Made by a program: the position numbers and the translations under genes
Shown: one piece after another, positions 7,828 through 15,600 of the stretch
Layout of the letters: the number at the start of each line of letters is the position of its first letter
Position numbering within the stretch: the first letter of the stretch is position 1
From: Baia soyae
GTDB lineage: Bacteria > Bacillota > Bacilli > Thermoactinomycetales > Thermoactinomycetaceae
Direction of reading: 5' to 3'
Assembly: GCF_004341445.1 (NCBI RefSeq)
Contig: NZ_SLXV01000027.1
Location: 1-37,815 of the forward strand
Length of the DNA stretch: 37,815 bases
The notes under the pieces: generated by a model
What the model saw: the letters and a program-made list of their open reading frames with translations, nothing else
Database searches by the model: none
Told to the model about the DNA's origin: nothing

Positions 7828-9324
7828 ATGAAAAAGGGTGTGGTGATTGGTGGAGGAATTGCAGGGCTTGTATCAGCTAGTATTCTCTCTGCACAAGGAT
7901 TCGAAATCACGCTCCTCGAACGGAATGAGCAATTAGGTGGGAAATGTCGAGACATTCGCATGGGAGAGTATCAGTTTGACTTTGGTCCCTCTACGATTAC
8001 GATGCCGTGGGTTTTCGAGCAAGTATATCGCGAAGCACATTGTACACTCGATCCAGAGCTCCGCTTTCTCCCACTTATGATTAATAGTCGAAACTTTTTT
8101 TTAGATAGTAAATTTATCGACCTCACGGCAGATCCAGAGTACATGGCTCATCAGATGGGGGAATTATGCCCAGAAGATAGGCAAAGTCTCGTCGCGTATC
8201 TACATGAAACGAAGAGAATGTATGAAGTGGTTGAGGAGATTTTCCTTGAACAGTCCTCTATGAAGTGGAAGGATTTTCTTAATCCAAGCATGACGAAGGC
8301 GTTATTTAGCGTTCATGCTTTTCAAACGATGGATTCATTTCATAAACGCTACTTTGAGGATTCGCGTCTTCTAGCGATGATGAACCGCCATGCAACTCAA
8401 ATGGGTTCATCTCCCTATCAGATTCCTGCCACGCTGGCATTTCCTGCTTATTTGGAGATGGTTCAAGGGGTCCACTATATAGAGGGCGGAAACTATCGAT
8501 TGATCGAGGCTTTTGCTCGTCTGGCAGAAGACACAGGAGTAAAGGTATGTACACAGTCTGGAGTAGAAGAAGTGTTAGTGGAAAATGGACAAGTGCGAGG
8601 AGTTCGTTTGGAAAATGGTGATGATGTCCCTGCCGATTTTGTCATTTCAAATGTAGATGTACGAACGACGCAGGAATCTCTATATCCAGAGGAATATCGG
8701 AAAACGGAGCGCGCTGAGCCTACGTTATCTAGCTTTTTGATGTTACTAGGTACGGATCGGAAATGGCCTCACCTCCACCATTATAATCGCTTTTTCCCAG
8801 CTGATTCTGGACGTGAATATATCGATATTTTTGAGCAAAAACAATGGTCTTATTCGCCAATGATCTCTATCTGTAACTCTAGCTATACAGAGCCAGAGCG
8901 GGCCAAACAGGGCGAAGGAAGCAACCTATCGATCATGGTTCATGTTCCTGCTAATATAGGGAATCAACGAGATGAAAACTGGTTTGAGCGATACTATCAA
9001 TATCGGGATGAGCTAATCTATCAGTTGGAAGGTACGTGGGGATTAGAGGGATTAGAGGACTCGATTGAAGTTCAGCAGTTATATGGTCCAAAGGAGATCG
9101 AGGCGATGTCCGGTGCGTGGCAGGGCTCCCTGTATGGACCTGCGTTACATGGCCGTAAAGCTTTTCTGCGTCCTTCGATGAAAGAGAGCCGTTTTCAAGG
9201 ATTGTATTACACAGGGGGTTCAACACATCCAACAGGCGGGGCTCCAATGGCTGCGATCAGTGGGATGACCATCGCGAAGATCGTACAACAAGATGCGGAG
9301 CATAAAATGAAGGTAAACGTATAA
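7828..9324 (+). CDS. CrtI/CrtN/CrtP-family carotenoid desaturase or oxygenase
   Basis: A 498-residue FAD-dependent oxidoreductase. The N-terminal dinucleotide-binding motif is VVIGGGIAGLVSA with the acidic end LLERNEQLGGKCR. The family block FDFGPSTITMP and the C-terminal FAD-contact block GLYYTGGSTHPTGGAPMAA also fit phytoene/diapophytoene desaturases. Conjugated double-bond insertion or terminal oxidation of a C30 carotenoid is the expected reaction. Which substrate is used cannot be read from the sequence. The pairing with an acyltransferase resembles diapolycopene-oxygenase (CrtP/CrtNb) clusters. No squalene-synthase-like crtM is in this window. Confidence 0.9.
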   Translation: MKKGVVIGGGIAGLVSASILSAQGFEITLLERNEQLGGKCRDIRMGEYQFDFGPSTITMPWVFEQVYREAHCTLDPELRFLPLMINSRNFFLDSKFIDLTADPEYMAHQMGELCPEDRQSLVAYLHETKRMYEVVEEIFLEQSSMKWKDFLNPSMTKALFSVHAFQTMDSFHKRYFEDSRLLAMMNRHATQMGSSPYQIPATLAFPAYLEMVQGVHYIEGGNYRLIEAFARLAEDTGVKVCTQSGVEEVLVENGQVRGVRLENGDDVPADFVISNVDVRTTQESLYPEEYRKTERAEPTLSSFLMLLGTDRKWPHLHHYNRFFPADSGREYIDIFEQKQWSYSPMISICNSSYTEPERAKQGEGSNLSIMVHVPANIGNQRDENWFERYYQYRDELIYQLEGTWGLEGLEDSIEVQQLYGPKEIEAMSGAWQGSLYGPALHGRKAFLRPSMKESRFQGLYYTGGSTHPTGGAPMAAISGMTIAKIVQQDAEHKMKVNV

Positions 9325-9368
9325 GCATTCCTTAATCGGGCTATTCCTTAAAAGAGGAGGTTTGATAA

Positions 9369-9641
9369 ATGGAAAGTTTGGCTTATGTGATTGTTGGGTT
9401 CTGGTTGGCTCTTCTATTTATCGCGGCGCTTATTAGTTTTGTATGTACTCGCTTCTTTTTCAAATGGAGATATCTAAGCCTCTTGCTTGCCTTCCTTATC
9501 CCCATGCCTCTATATATGGATTCGGCCAAATGGGGCGTTTTCTTATTCTTCGGAGGGATTCCAGCTGGTATAAGTTTCCTGACGATTTGGCTGACAACGA
9601 AATGGATGAATCGAAAACCAAAAAGCGATCGTTCTGCCTGA
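9369..9641 (+). CDS. Small membrane protein of unknown function
   Basis: A 90-residue protein with about three membrane segments (roughly residues 5-27, 34-52 and 55-80) and a basic C-terminal tail. The start at 9369 has GAGGAGG about 8 nt upstream. It follows the carotenoid oxidoreductase by 44 nt and ends inside the terminator stem, so it is the last gene of that transcript. I do not recognise the family. Confidence 0.75.
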   Translation: MESLAYVIVGFWLALLFIAALISFVCTRFFFKWRYLSLLLAFLIPMPLYMDSAKWGVFLFFGGIPAGISFLTIWLTTKWMNRKPKSDRSA

Positions 9642-9661
9642 TTAGGTAGGACGATCGCTTT
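9622..9661. terminator. Bidirectional Rho-independent terminator
   Basis: An 11-bp perfect stem (9622-9632 with 9651-9661) is extended by seven more pairs including G-T wobbles, with loop GATT. T runs occur on both sides when each strand is read. It covers the stop codon of the plus-strand membrane gene and lies 15 nt past the tatA stop on the minus strand. Confidence 0.85.
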
Positions 9662-9675
9662 CATATTCTCTATTT

Positions 9676-9846
9676 CTATGAATTGGTCTTATTTGATTCG
9701 TTGTCATCTTTGTCGTTTCCATTTATAGAGCGACGGAAATTTTTAATCGTTTCTCCTGCGGCTTTACCTAGTTCAGGTAATTTTTTTGGACCCCAGAGGA
9801 GAAGTGCGACGACGATTAAGATTAATATACCTAATGGCTTTATCAT
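9676..9846 (-). CDS. tatA: Twin-arginine translocase subunit TatA
   Basis: A 56-residue TatA/TatE protein. A short N-terminal membrane helix (PLGILILIVVALLLWGP) is followed by the hinge and amphipathic helix KKLPELGKAAGETIKNFRRS, and a charged hydrophilic tail. This is the canonical TatA layout; with TatC it forms the Tat export channel. The ATG at 9846 fits other TatA N-termini and has AAGGA close upstream. An in-frame ATG at 9867 would add seven residues without a ribosome-binding site. No tatC is adjacent. Confidence 0.93.
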   Translation of the reverse strand: MIKPLGILILIVVALLLWGPKKLPELGKAAGETIKNFRRSINGNDKDDNESNKTNS

Positions 9847-9945
9847 AATTCCTTCAACTCCTGTCATGTGTACCCAACGACATTATAGTCCAGAATGAAG
9901 GAGATGTAAAAGGAAGGTTGTGGGGCTGACGAATCGAGTCGTTTC

Positions 9946-9974
9946 TTGACGCTCTAGCAACTTGGGAGTAAAAT
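9946..9974 (+). promoter_or_regulatory. Sigma-A promoter of the sdhCAB operon
   Basis: TTGACG at 9946-9951 and TAAAAT at 9969-9974 are separated by 17 nt. It lies 73 nt upstream of the sdhC GTG start in the correct direction. Confidence 0.75.
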
Positions 9975-10047
9975 TAATAGCGTTGAATCAATCGCTTTGC
10001 AATAAAATAAATTTCACTGCGAACCATTATGGATGGGAGGCGCAAAA

Positions 10048-10698
10048 GTGAGTAGTCAGCGCAGTTTTTTTAACCGTCGGTTACATTCCTTGCTTGGCGT
10101 AATACCGGTCGGATTTTTTTTGCTTGAGCATTTGTACACAAATTATCTTGCGACAAAAGGTCCACAAGAATTTATCAAGCAAGTCGAATGGTTATGGGGT
10201 ATTCCTTTTCTACCCGTGCTAGAAGTTTTCTTTATCTTCTTGCCACTTCTTTATCATGGTGTTTATGGATTGTATATCGCTTTTCAGGCGAAGAACAATC
10301 TGGAGCGCTTCGGGACATTCCGTAACTGGATGTTTGTCCTACAACGGATTACGGGTGTAGTCACATTAGTATTCGTGACCTGGCATGTATGGGAAACTCG
10401 TCTTCAAGTAGCTTTAAATCAATCTACAGCCGTTGAGCTAACACGTGATTTTGCTCAATTGATATCCAATGATGTTACATTTGTTCTGTATATCATTGCT
10501 GTAGTGTCAGCTGTTTTCCATTTTTGCAATGGTATGTGGACATTCCTGATTACTTGGGGAGTCACTGTTGGACAACGTGCACAAAGAGTTTCATTTGCAA
10601 TCTTTACTTTCTTATTTTTTGCAGTTTCATATTTAGGAATCTCTGCTTTGGTGGCTTTTTCGAAAGCTGATTTCCTCCAACATTTGGCACTGAAGTAG
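10048..10698 (+). CDS. sdhC: Succinate dehydrogenase cytochrome b558 subunit
   Basis: A 216-residue di-haem cytochrome b membrane anchor of succinate:menaquinone oxidoreductase, with five predicted membrane segments. It follows the B. subtilis SdhC pattern closely: FFNRRLHSLLGVIPVGFFL at the start, LPLLYHGVYGLYIAF, RNWMFVLQRITG, TWHVWETR and FHFCNGMWTF. Histidines in these segments are the likely axial haem ligands. The GTG at 10048 has GGGAGG at 7-nt spacing and gives an N-terminus that aligns with SdhC. An ATG at 10033 lies upstream of that ribosome-binding site and is unlikely. It is the first gene of sdhCAB. Confidence 0.97.
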   Translation: MSSQRSFFNRRLHSLLGVIPVGFFLLEHLYTNYLATKGPQEFIKQVEWLWGIPFLPVLEVFFIFLPLLYHGVYGLYIAFQAKNNLERFGTFRNWMFVLQRITGVVTLVFVTWHVWETRLQVALNQSTAVELTRDFAQLISNDVTFVLYIIAVVSAVFHFCNGMWTFLITWGVTVGQRAQRVSFAIFTFLFFAVSYLGISALVAFSKADFLQHLALK

Positions 10699-10715
10699 AA
10701 GGGAGCTAGTCCAAA

Positions 10716-12479
10716 ATGAATGAAAAAATTATCATTGTTGGTGGCGGACTTGCAGGTCTCGCAGCTGCCATGAAAGCATCCGAAACGGGAGCTAGAGTTC
10801 AAATCTTTTCGATCGTTCCTGTTAAGCGCTCTCATTCTGTATGTGCACAGGGTGGGATCAATGGTGCTGTGAATACCAAAGGGGAAGGGGATTCTCCTTG
10901 GGAGCACTTCGATGACAGTATTTATGGTGGGGACTTCTTAGCGAATCAGCCACCTGTTAAAGCAATGTGTGATGCAGCGCCTGGAATTATTTATATGATG
11001 GATCGTATGGGTGTTCCATTTAACCGTACGCCAGAAGGTCTTTTGGATTTCCGTCGTTTTGGTGGTACCAAGCATCATCGCACTGCGTTTGCGGGAGCAA
11101 CGACTGGTCAACAGCTCCTATATGCATTAGATGAGCAGGTTCGTCGTTATGAAGCAGAAGGCCGTGTTGAGAAATTCGAGCATTGGGAGTTTCTATCCGC
11201 AATCATCGATGACGAAGGTGTATGTCGAGGGATTACAGCGCAAGATCTGCGTACAGGAGAGATCCAATCTTTCGCTGCTGATGCGGTTATTATGGCAACA
11301 GGTGGTCCAGGGATTATCTTTGGAAAATCTACAAACTCTGTTATTAATACAGGTACCGCTGCTTCTGCTTTGTATCAACAAGGTGCTTACTATGCAAATG
11401 GTGAGTTTATCCAAGTTCACCCGACTGCGATTCCAGGGGATGATAAACTTCGCCTGATGTCAGAGTCTGCTCGTGGTGAAGGTGGCCGTGTTTGGACCTA
11501 CGATAAAGACGGAAAACCTTGGTATTTCTTAGAAGAAATGTATCCTGCTTATGGAAACCTTGTTCCACGGGATATCGCAACTCGTGCGATCTTTAAAGTT
11601 TGCGTAGATGATAAACTCGGAGTAGGCGGAGAAAACGTTGTATTCCTAGATTTATCTCACAAAGACCCTCATGAATTGGATGTCAAACTCGGTGGAATTA
11701 TCGAGATCTATGAGAAATTCATGGGTGAAGATCCACGTAAAGTCCCGATGAAAATCTTCCCAGCTGTTCACTATTCGATGGGTGGTTTATGGGTTGACTA
11801 TAACCAAATGACAAACATCCCAGGTCTATTTGCAGCGGGTGAGTGTGAGTACCAGTACCACGGTGCGAACCGTCTAGGTGCGAACTCCTTATTGTCTGCG
11901 ATCTATGGTGGTTTGGTGACAGGTCCAAAGGCGCTTGAATACGTACGCGGCTTGAAAAAGTCTTCCGATGACATTAACTCTACCGTATTTGAAGCGGCTC
12001 AGAAAGAGCAAGCGGACAAGTACGATGCGATGTTTAAAATGAATGGCACGGAAAACCCATACCAGATCCATAAAGAGTTGGGTGAGTGGATGACCGATAA
12101 CGTAACCGTGGTTCGTTATAACGATAAGCTACAAAAAACGGATGAAAAAATCCAAGAGCTTATGGCACGTTATCAGAATCTAAACATGGTGGACACGCTC
12201 CGAAATAACAACCAAGCAGCTCCATTTACTCGTCAGTTATGGAATATGCTTGAGCTAGCACGTGTGATTACCTTGGGAGCCTTGAACCGAAACGAAAGTC
12301 GCGGAGCTCACTATAAGCCTGAGTTCCCAGATCGTGACGATGAAAACTTCCTCAAGACAACCAAGGCCAAATGGTCTCCAAATGGCCCTGTGCTAGAGTA
12401 TGAAGACGTTGATACCTCTCTAATTAAGCCGCGCCCACGCCGTTATGACGTGGCAAAAGAAGGGGGCGGAAGCAAATGA
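10716..12479 (+). CDS. sdhA: Succinate dehydrogenase flavoprotein subunit
   Basis: A 587-residue flavoprotein that oxidises succinate to fumarate. The FAD-binding motif IIIVGGGLAGLAAAM is at residues 5-19. His40 in RSHSVCAQGGING is the expected covalent FAD attachment site. The substrate-site blocks HPTAIPG, SARGEGGRVW and HYSMGGLWVDY and the C-terminal HGANRLGANSLLSAIYGG are present. Length and sequence fit the B. subtilis type (586 residues). It starts 17 nt after sdhC and overlaps sdhB by 4 nt (ATGA). Confidence 0.98.
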   Translation: MNEKIIIVGGGLAGLAAAMKASETGARVQIFSIVPVKRSHSVCAQGGINGAVNTKGEGDSPWEHFDDSIYGGDFLANQPPVKAMCDAAPGIIYMMDRMGVPFNRTPEGLLDFRRFGGTKHHRTAFAGATTGQQLLYALDEQVRRYEAEGRVEKFEHWEFLSAIIDDEGVCRGITAQDLRTGEIQSFAADAVIMATGGPGIIFGKSTNSVINTGTAASALYQQGAYYANGEFIQVHPTAIPGDDKLRLMSESARGEGGRVWTYDKDGKPWYFLEEMYPAYGNLVPRDIATRAIFKVCVDDKLGVGGENVVFLDLSHKDPHELDVKLGGIIEIYEKFMGEDPRKVPMKIFPAVHYSMGGLWVDYNQMTNIPGLFAAGECEYQYHGANRLGANSLLSAIYGGLVTGPKALEYVRGLKKSSDDINSTVFEAAQKEQADKYDAMFKMNGTENPYQIHKELGEWMTDNVTVVRYNDKLQKTDEKIQELMARYQNLNMVDTLRNNNQAAPFTRQLWNMLELARVITLGALNRNESRGAHYKPEFPDRDDENFLKTTKAKWSPNGPVLEYEDVDTSLIKPRPRRYDVAKEGGGSK

Positions 12480-13228
12480 GTGAGCAAAAAACCATTCGCT
12501 TAGTTGTGACCCGTCAAGATGGTCCAAACGAAAATCCGTATAGGGAAGAGTTTGTGGTTCCTTATCGTAAGAATATGAACGTAATCTCTGCTTTTATGGA
12601 GATCCAGCGGAATCCAGTCAATGCAGAAGGTAAGAAAACGACTCCGATTAACTGGGAATCGAACTGTTTAGAAGAAGTATGCGGAGCTTGTTCGATGATT
12701 ATTAATGGCCGTCCACGTCAGTCCTGTACGGCATTGATTGATAATCTAGAGCAACCGATTCGCATCGAGCCTATGAACACCTTCCCGGTATTACGTGACC
12801 TGATCATCGATCGTGGTCGCATGTTTGATGCTTTGAAGAAAGTGAAAGCTTGGATTCCAATTGATGGTAGCCATGATCTAGGGCCGGGTCCTCGTCAATC
12901 CGAAGAGGAGCAACAATGGCGTTATGAGCTATCGAAGTGTATGACATGCGGAGTATGTATGGAAGCATGTCCAAACGTAAGTGGTAAGTCATCGTTTGTT
13001 GGACCTTTTGCTGTGGGACAAGTTGCTTTGATGAACTCCCACCCAACAGGTTCGATGCGTGCACAGGAACGGATGGAAGCTCTTATCTCCGATGGTGGAC
13101 TTCAAGAGTGCGGTAACTCGCAAAACTGCGTACGTGCTTGTCCGAAAGGAATTCCACTTACCAAAGCGATTGCAACCATGAACCGTGCCGCAACGAAGCA
13201 TATGTTTAAAAAATGGTTGGACTTCTAA
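12476..13228 (+). CDS. sdhB: Succinate dehydrogenase iron-sulfur subunit
   Basis: A 250-residue iron-sulfur protein that passes electrons from FAD to the membrane haems. Cys64, Cys69, Cys72 and Cys84 (SNCLEEVCGACS ... RQSC) bind the 2Fe-2S cluster. Cys155, 158, 161 and 165 (CMTCGVCMEAC), together with Cys212, 218 and 222, bind the two remaining clusters. It is the last gene of the operon and is followed by a strong terminator. Confidence 0.98.
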   Translation: MSEQKTIRLVVTRQDGPNENPYREEFVVPYRKNMNVISAFMEIQRNPVNAEGKKTTPINWESNCLEEVCGACSMIINGRPRQSCTALIDNLEQPIRIEPMNTFPVLRDLIIDRGRMFDALKKVKAWIPIDGSHDLGPGPRQSEEEQQWRYELSKCMTCGVCMEACPNVSGKSSFVGPFAVGQVALMNSHPTGSMRAQERMEALISDGGLQECGNSQNCVRACPKGIPLTKAIATMNRAATKHMFKKWLDF

Positions 13229-13247
13229 ACCAAATAAATGGCAATCA

Positions 13248-13277
13248 AAAAGACACGATCCGAGGATCGTGTCTTTT
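13248..13277. terminator. Bidirectional terminator between sdhB and yidC
   Basis: A 14-bp perfect inverted repeat (13248-13261 and 13264-13277, AAAAGACACGATCC and its complement) has a minimal loop and T/A runs at both ends. It sits between two convergent genes. Confidence 0.88.
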
Positions 13278-13288
13278 GCTTTTCCTGC

Positions 13289-14059
13289 TTACTTTTGATC
13301 TGCCAGTTCTAATTTCTTTTTATAGTTATTAAACCAGATGGTTTGCACAACGGAGAAGCTACTGGAGAAGAACCAGTATAGGCCTAACGCAGAAGCGAAG
13401 TTCATAGTCGCGATTAGCGTAAAGACTGGGAATATCCACTTCATCATTTTCATTTGCGTCTGCATCATCTGTGCTTGTGGGTTATCTACAGCCGAAGGGC
13501 TAGCTTGTTGGGTAGAAATATGCATTTGTAGAAATGTAGCTACTGCTGCAAGGATCGGAAGAATATGATATGGATCTGGCGCCCCTAGCTTCAAGTATAA
13601 GAAATCTGCACCTGAGAGGTGAGGGTTTTTAGCAATGGATTGGTACAATGCGAAGAAGACAGGCATTTGTAAAAGCAAGGGAAGACAACCCATTGCTGGA
13701 TTTACATTATTTTCGCGATAAAGGCGCATCATCTCTTGTTGCATCTTCTGAGGATCTTTTTTATGTTTTTCGCGCAACTGTGTTAGCTCAGGCTGGATCT
13801 TTTGCATCCCCATCATGCTCTTCTGCTGTTTCCATGCGATAGGCAGGATCGCAAAGCGGATGATCAAGGTAAGGGCTAAGATGGCAAGCCCATAGGATCC
13901 AATTAGGCTATGTAATAGATCGAGTAAATCAGATAGCGGGACAATGAAATAGCGATCCCACCAACTATGTTCTGGATCTAGTTTCGTATTGGTACTACAA
14001 CCCGTTAATACGAGTATCATCATTCCGATTGCGAGTAAACTACGTGCTTTCTTGCTCAA
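13289..14059 (-). CDS. yidC: Membrane protein insertase YidC (SpoIIIJ/OxaA)
   Basis: A 256-residue insertase with an N-terminal lipoprotein signal (lipobox LVLTGC), as in Gram-positive YidC1. The groove arginine is in LIIRFAILPIAWKQQ. It also has the cytoplasmic coiled-coil (LREKHKKDPQKMQQEMMRLYREN) and the NPAMGCLPLLLQMPVFFALYQSI block, with five membrane segments overall. It inserts membrane proteins alone or with SecYEG. The TTG at 14059 has AAGGAGG at 8-nt spacing. An upstream TTG at 14077 overlaps that ribosome-binding site. It stands alone, not next to rnpA/rpmH, so it may be the second YidC copy (YqjG-like). Confidence 0.96.
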   Translation of the reverse strand: MSKKARSLLAIGMMILVLTGCSTNTKLDPEHSWWDRYFIVPLSDLLDLLHSLIGSYGLAILALTLIIRFAILPIAWKQQKSMMGMQKIQPELTQLREKHKKDPQKMQQEMMRLYRENNVNPAMGCLPLLLQMPVFFALYQSIAKNPHLSGADFLYLKLGAPDPYHILPILAAVATFLQMHISTQQASPSAVDNPQAQMMQTQMKMMKWIFPVFTLIATMNFASALGLYWFFSSSFSVVQTIWFNNYKKKLELADQK

Positions 14060-14217
14060 ATGTATTGCCTCCTTCAAATGGCCAGAACGAATCTAGATTT
14101 GTATGGTGCTATTTTACTATATGAAGCAAAGAAAAGATAACTAATTTATTCATGTTGACCTCCCTTAACATGTATCCCCGTATGGATAGCCATTTAATCA
14201 AATCTAGAAAAATGTTG

Positions 14218-14223
14218 TATAAT
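14218..14223 (+). promoter_or_regulatory. -10 box of the yebC-family gene
   Basis: A perfect TATAAT lies 39 nt upstream of the ATG at 14263. No good -35 box is seen at 16-18 nt spacing. Confidence 0.45.
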
Positions 14224-14262
14224 AGGGAAGTTACTAGATTCAATGTAGGAGAGAGGTACAAT

Positions 14263-14982
14263 ATGGGTCGTAAATGGAATAACATCAAAGAGAAAAAAGC
14301 ATCCAAAGATGCGAACACAAGTCGTGTATATGCCAAATTTGGTCGTGAGATATATGTAGCTGCTAGGCAGGGTGAACCTGATCCACAAGCGAATCGTGCG
14401 TTAAAAGTCGTGCTCGAGCGAGCAAAGACGTATAATGTGCCCAAGGCAATCATTGACCGCGCACTCGAGAAGGCCAAAGGTGGAGCCGAAGAAAATTACG
14501 TAGAACTTCGCTACGAGGGCTTCGGGCCAAATGGATCCATGGTGATCGTAGATACCCTTACCAATAATATAAACCGGACGGCCGCCGATGTTCGCGCTAA
14601 ATTTAACAAGTCTGACGGGAATTTAGGTGTAAACGGCTCTGTATCCTATCTATTTGATGCCACGGCAGTCTTTGGAATAGAAGGAAAGACAGCAGATGAA
14701 GTACTAGAGCTATTAATGGAAGCGGATATAGAGGTTCGCGATATATTAGAGGAAGAAGGATCCGTGATCGTTTATGCAGAGCCGGATCAATACCATTTGG
14801 TACAGGAAGCATGTAAAAATGTAGGGATTACCGACTTTACTGTCGCGGAATTAACCATGCTAGCGCAAAATGAGATCACCTTACCAGAAGAAGCTCAAGT
14901 TAAGTTTGATAGGCTGATCGACGCACTAGAAGACTTAGAGGACGTTCAACAAGTGTACCACAACGTGGATGCAGGCGAATAA
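14263..14982 (+). CDS. yeeI: YebC/PmpR (TACO1)-family protein
   Basis: A 239-residue YebC-family protein, the same length as B. subtilis YeeI. The N-terminus [20 protein letters not shown], the block [20 protein letters not shown] and [25 protein letters not shown] are diagnostic. Members act as DNA-binding regulators or as factors that help ribosomes through proline-rich stretches. Which applies here cannot be told. The ATG at 14263 follows a good ribosome-binding site (AGGAGAGAGGT). An in-frame start at 14152 would add 37 residues not seen in the family and lies upstream of the -10 box. Confidence 0.93.
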   Translation: MGRKWNNIKEKKASKDANTSRVYAKFGREIYVAARQGEPDPQANRALKVVLERAKTYNVPKAIIDRALEKAKGGAEENYVELRYEGFGPNGSMVIVDTLTNNINRTAADVRAKFNKSDGNLGVNGSVSYLFDATAVFGIEGKTADEVLELLMEADIEVRDILEEEGSVIVYAEPDQYHLVQEACKNVGITDFTVAELTMLAQNEITLPEEAQVKFDRLIDALEDLEDVQQVYHNVDAGE

Positions 14983-14984
14983 TA

Positions 14985-15021
14985 AAAAGAGTAGACCTTT
15001 TAACATAGGGTCTGCTTTTTT
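14985..15021 (+). terminator. Rho-independent terminator of the yebC-family gene
   Basis: AGTAGACC at 14990-14997 pairs with GGGTCTGCT (15008-15016) and is followed by six T residues. It directly follows the stop codon. Confidence 0.8.
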
Positions 15022-15071
15022 ATGCAAGTTTATGGTTTTATGGGCAATATTGGATGGAATCTAGTTTCTTA

Positions 15072-15119
15072 ATAAATATTTCTATATCTACAGGAGGAAC
15101 ATTGTCAGTTAATGTCGAA
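15072..15119 (+). promoter_or_regulatory. Upstream control region of mini-peptide 1 (repeat copy A)
   Basis: This stretch (ATAAATATTTCTAT ... ATTGTCAGTTAATGTCGAA) is repeated with about 70-80 percent identity at 15223-15271, upstream of mini-peptide 2. The best-kept part is ATTGTC followed by (A)AATGTCGAA, two similar half-sites about one helical turn apart. It ends about 50 nt before the ATG at 15171. It is probably a promoter/operator; the exact -10 and -35 cannot be assigned with confidence. Confidence 0.5.
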
Positions 15120-15170
15120 TAGTGCTTAACGAAGAATGATAAGGTACTAGCCTTAGAAGGAGGAAACAAC

Positions 15171-15215
15171 ATGTATCGAGCTGCAGAGCCACCTGACTTC
15201 GGTTATACAATATAG
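15171..15215 (+). CDS. Mini-peptide 1 (14 aa), candidate leaderless signalling peptide
   Basis: The ORF encodes MYRAAEPPDFGYTI. GAAGGAGG ends 7 nt before the ATG, an ideal ribosome-binding site. It shares Met-Tyr ... Glu-Pro-Pro with three other tiny ORFs (15310, 19828 minus, 21806) and has no secretion signal. The upstream region is duplicated in front of the next peptide. The strong ribosome-binding site and the recurring motif argue that it is translated. A role as ligand of the TPR/HTH regulator at 20459 is inference. Confidence 0.6.
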   Translation: MYRAAEPPDFGYTI

Positions 15216-15222
15216 TCATTTC

Positions 15223-15271
15223 ATAAATATTTTCTATCTAGAATAGAAGGAATATTGTCTATAAATGTCGA
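15223..15271 (+). promoter_or_regulatory. Upstream control region of mini-peptide 2 (repeat copy B)
   Basis: Second copy of the control region, 152 nt downstream of the first: ATAAATATTTTCTATCT ... ATTGTCTATAAATGTCGAA. The 11-bp TAAATGTCGAA recurs at 19891-19901 in front of mini-peptide 3. It ends 38 nt before the ATG at 15310. Confidence 0.5.
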
Positions 15272-15309
15272 ACTTTGGTACTGGAAGAAAGACGAAAGGG
15301 GAATTCGCG

Positions 15310-15345
15310 ATGTATTTGTTTGCAGATCCACCAACAGAGTGCTAA
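15310..15345 (+). CDS. Mini-peptide 2 (11 aa), candidate leaderless signalling peptide
   Basis: The ORF encodes MYLFADPPTEC. AAAGGGG lies 8 nt upstream of the ATG. It shares Met-Tyr and Asp-Pro-Pro with the other mini-ORFs and ends in Cys. A Rho-independent terminator follows 38 nt after the stop, so the module promoter-peptide-terminator is complete and contains no other gene. Confidence 0.62.
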   Translation: MYLFADPPTEC

Positions 15346-15382
15346 TGATGAACAGACAACTGCATAACAAGTGACTACTTTC

Positions 15383-15415
15383 GAGCTAGGGGCCGCTGAT
15401 TTCCTAGCTTTTTTG
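15383..15415 (+). terminator. Rho-independent terminator of the mini-peptide modules
   Basis: AGCTAGG (15384-15390) pairs with CCTAGCT (15403-15409) and is followed by a run of T. Confidence 0.8.
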
Positions 15416-15445
15416 CTTTGGTTGAAACATGTAGGAGGTCATAAT

Positions 15446-15550
15446 GTGACTAAATTGAATCCAGTTGTTGAATGTGTAATTATTTCAACAACTGGATTCA
15501 ATTTAGTTTTGGGCTTTATCAGACAAAGGTTTATAGGTCCTCATTTTTAG
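15446..15550 (+). CDS. Possible 34-aa leader ORF
   Basis: The GTG at 15446 has a perfect AGGAGG 7 nt upstream and opens a 34-codon frame with a hydrophobic centre ([18 protein letters not shown]). An overlapping ATG at 15444 is followed at once by a TGA stop. The frame runs through a 24-bp hairpin and ends 50 nt before the collagen-like gene. It could be a small membrane peptide or a leader whose translation opens the hairpin. Only the ribosome-binding site and the open frame support it. Confidence 0.35.
   Translation: MTKLNPVVECVIISTTGFNLVLGFIRQRFIGPHF
15449..15507. repeat. 24-bp perfect inverted repeat upstream of the collagen-like gene
   Basis: ACTAAATTGAATCCAGTTGT and four more bases (15449-15472) pair perfectly with 15484-15507 across an 11-nt loop. 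TTTTGGGC follows the right arm. It may be an attenuator or terminator in the leader of the downstream gene, or a protein-binding palindrome. Confidence 0.7.
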
Positions 15551-15557
15551 TCATATG

Positions 15558-15566
15558 CATACTATG
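15558..15566 (+). promoter_or_regulatory. Sigma-K-like -10 element of the collagen-like gene
   Basis: CATACTATG matches the sigma-K -10 consensus CATANNNTA at eight of nine positions. It shares CATACTAT with the gerE promoter at 32278. No clear AC -35 element is seen at 16-17 nt. It lies 34 nt before the ATG at 15601. Late mother-cell expression would suit an exosporium protein. Confidence 0.4.
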
Positions 15567-15600
15567 GGAGTGCTTATTATTTAGATCAAGAGGTGATAAT

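Noticed and set aside
9946-9974. Riboswitch or leader structure before sdhC
   Set aside because: The 70-nt leader shows a plain sigma-A promoter and no extended base-pairing.
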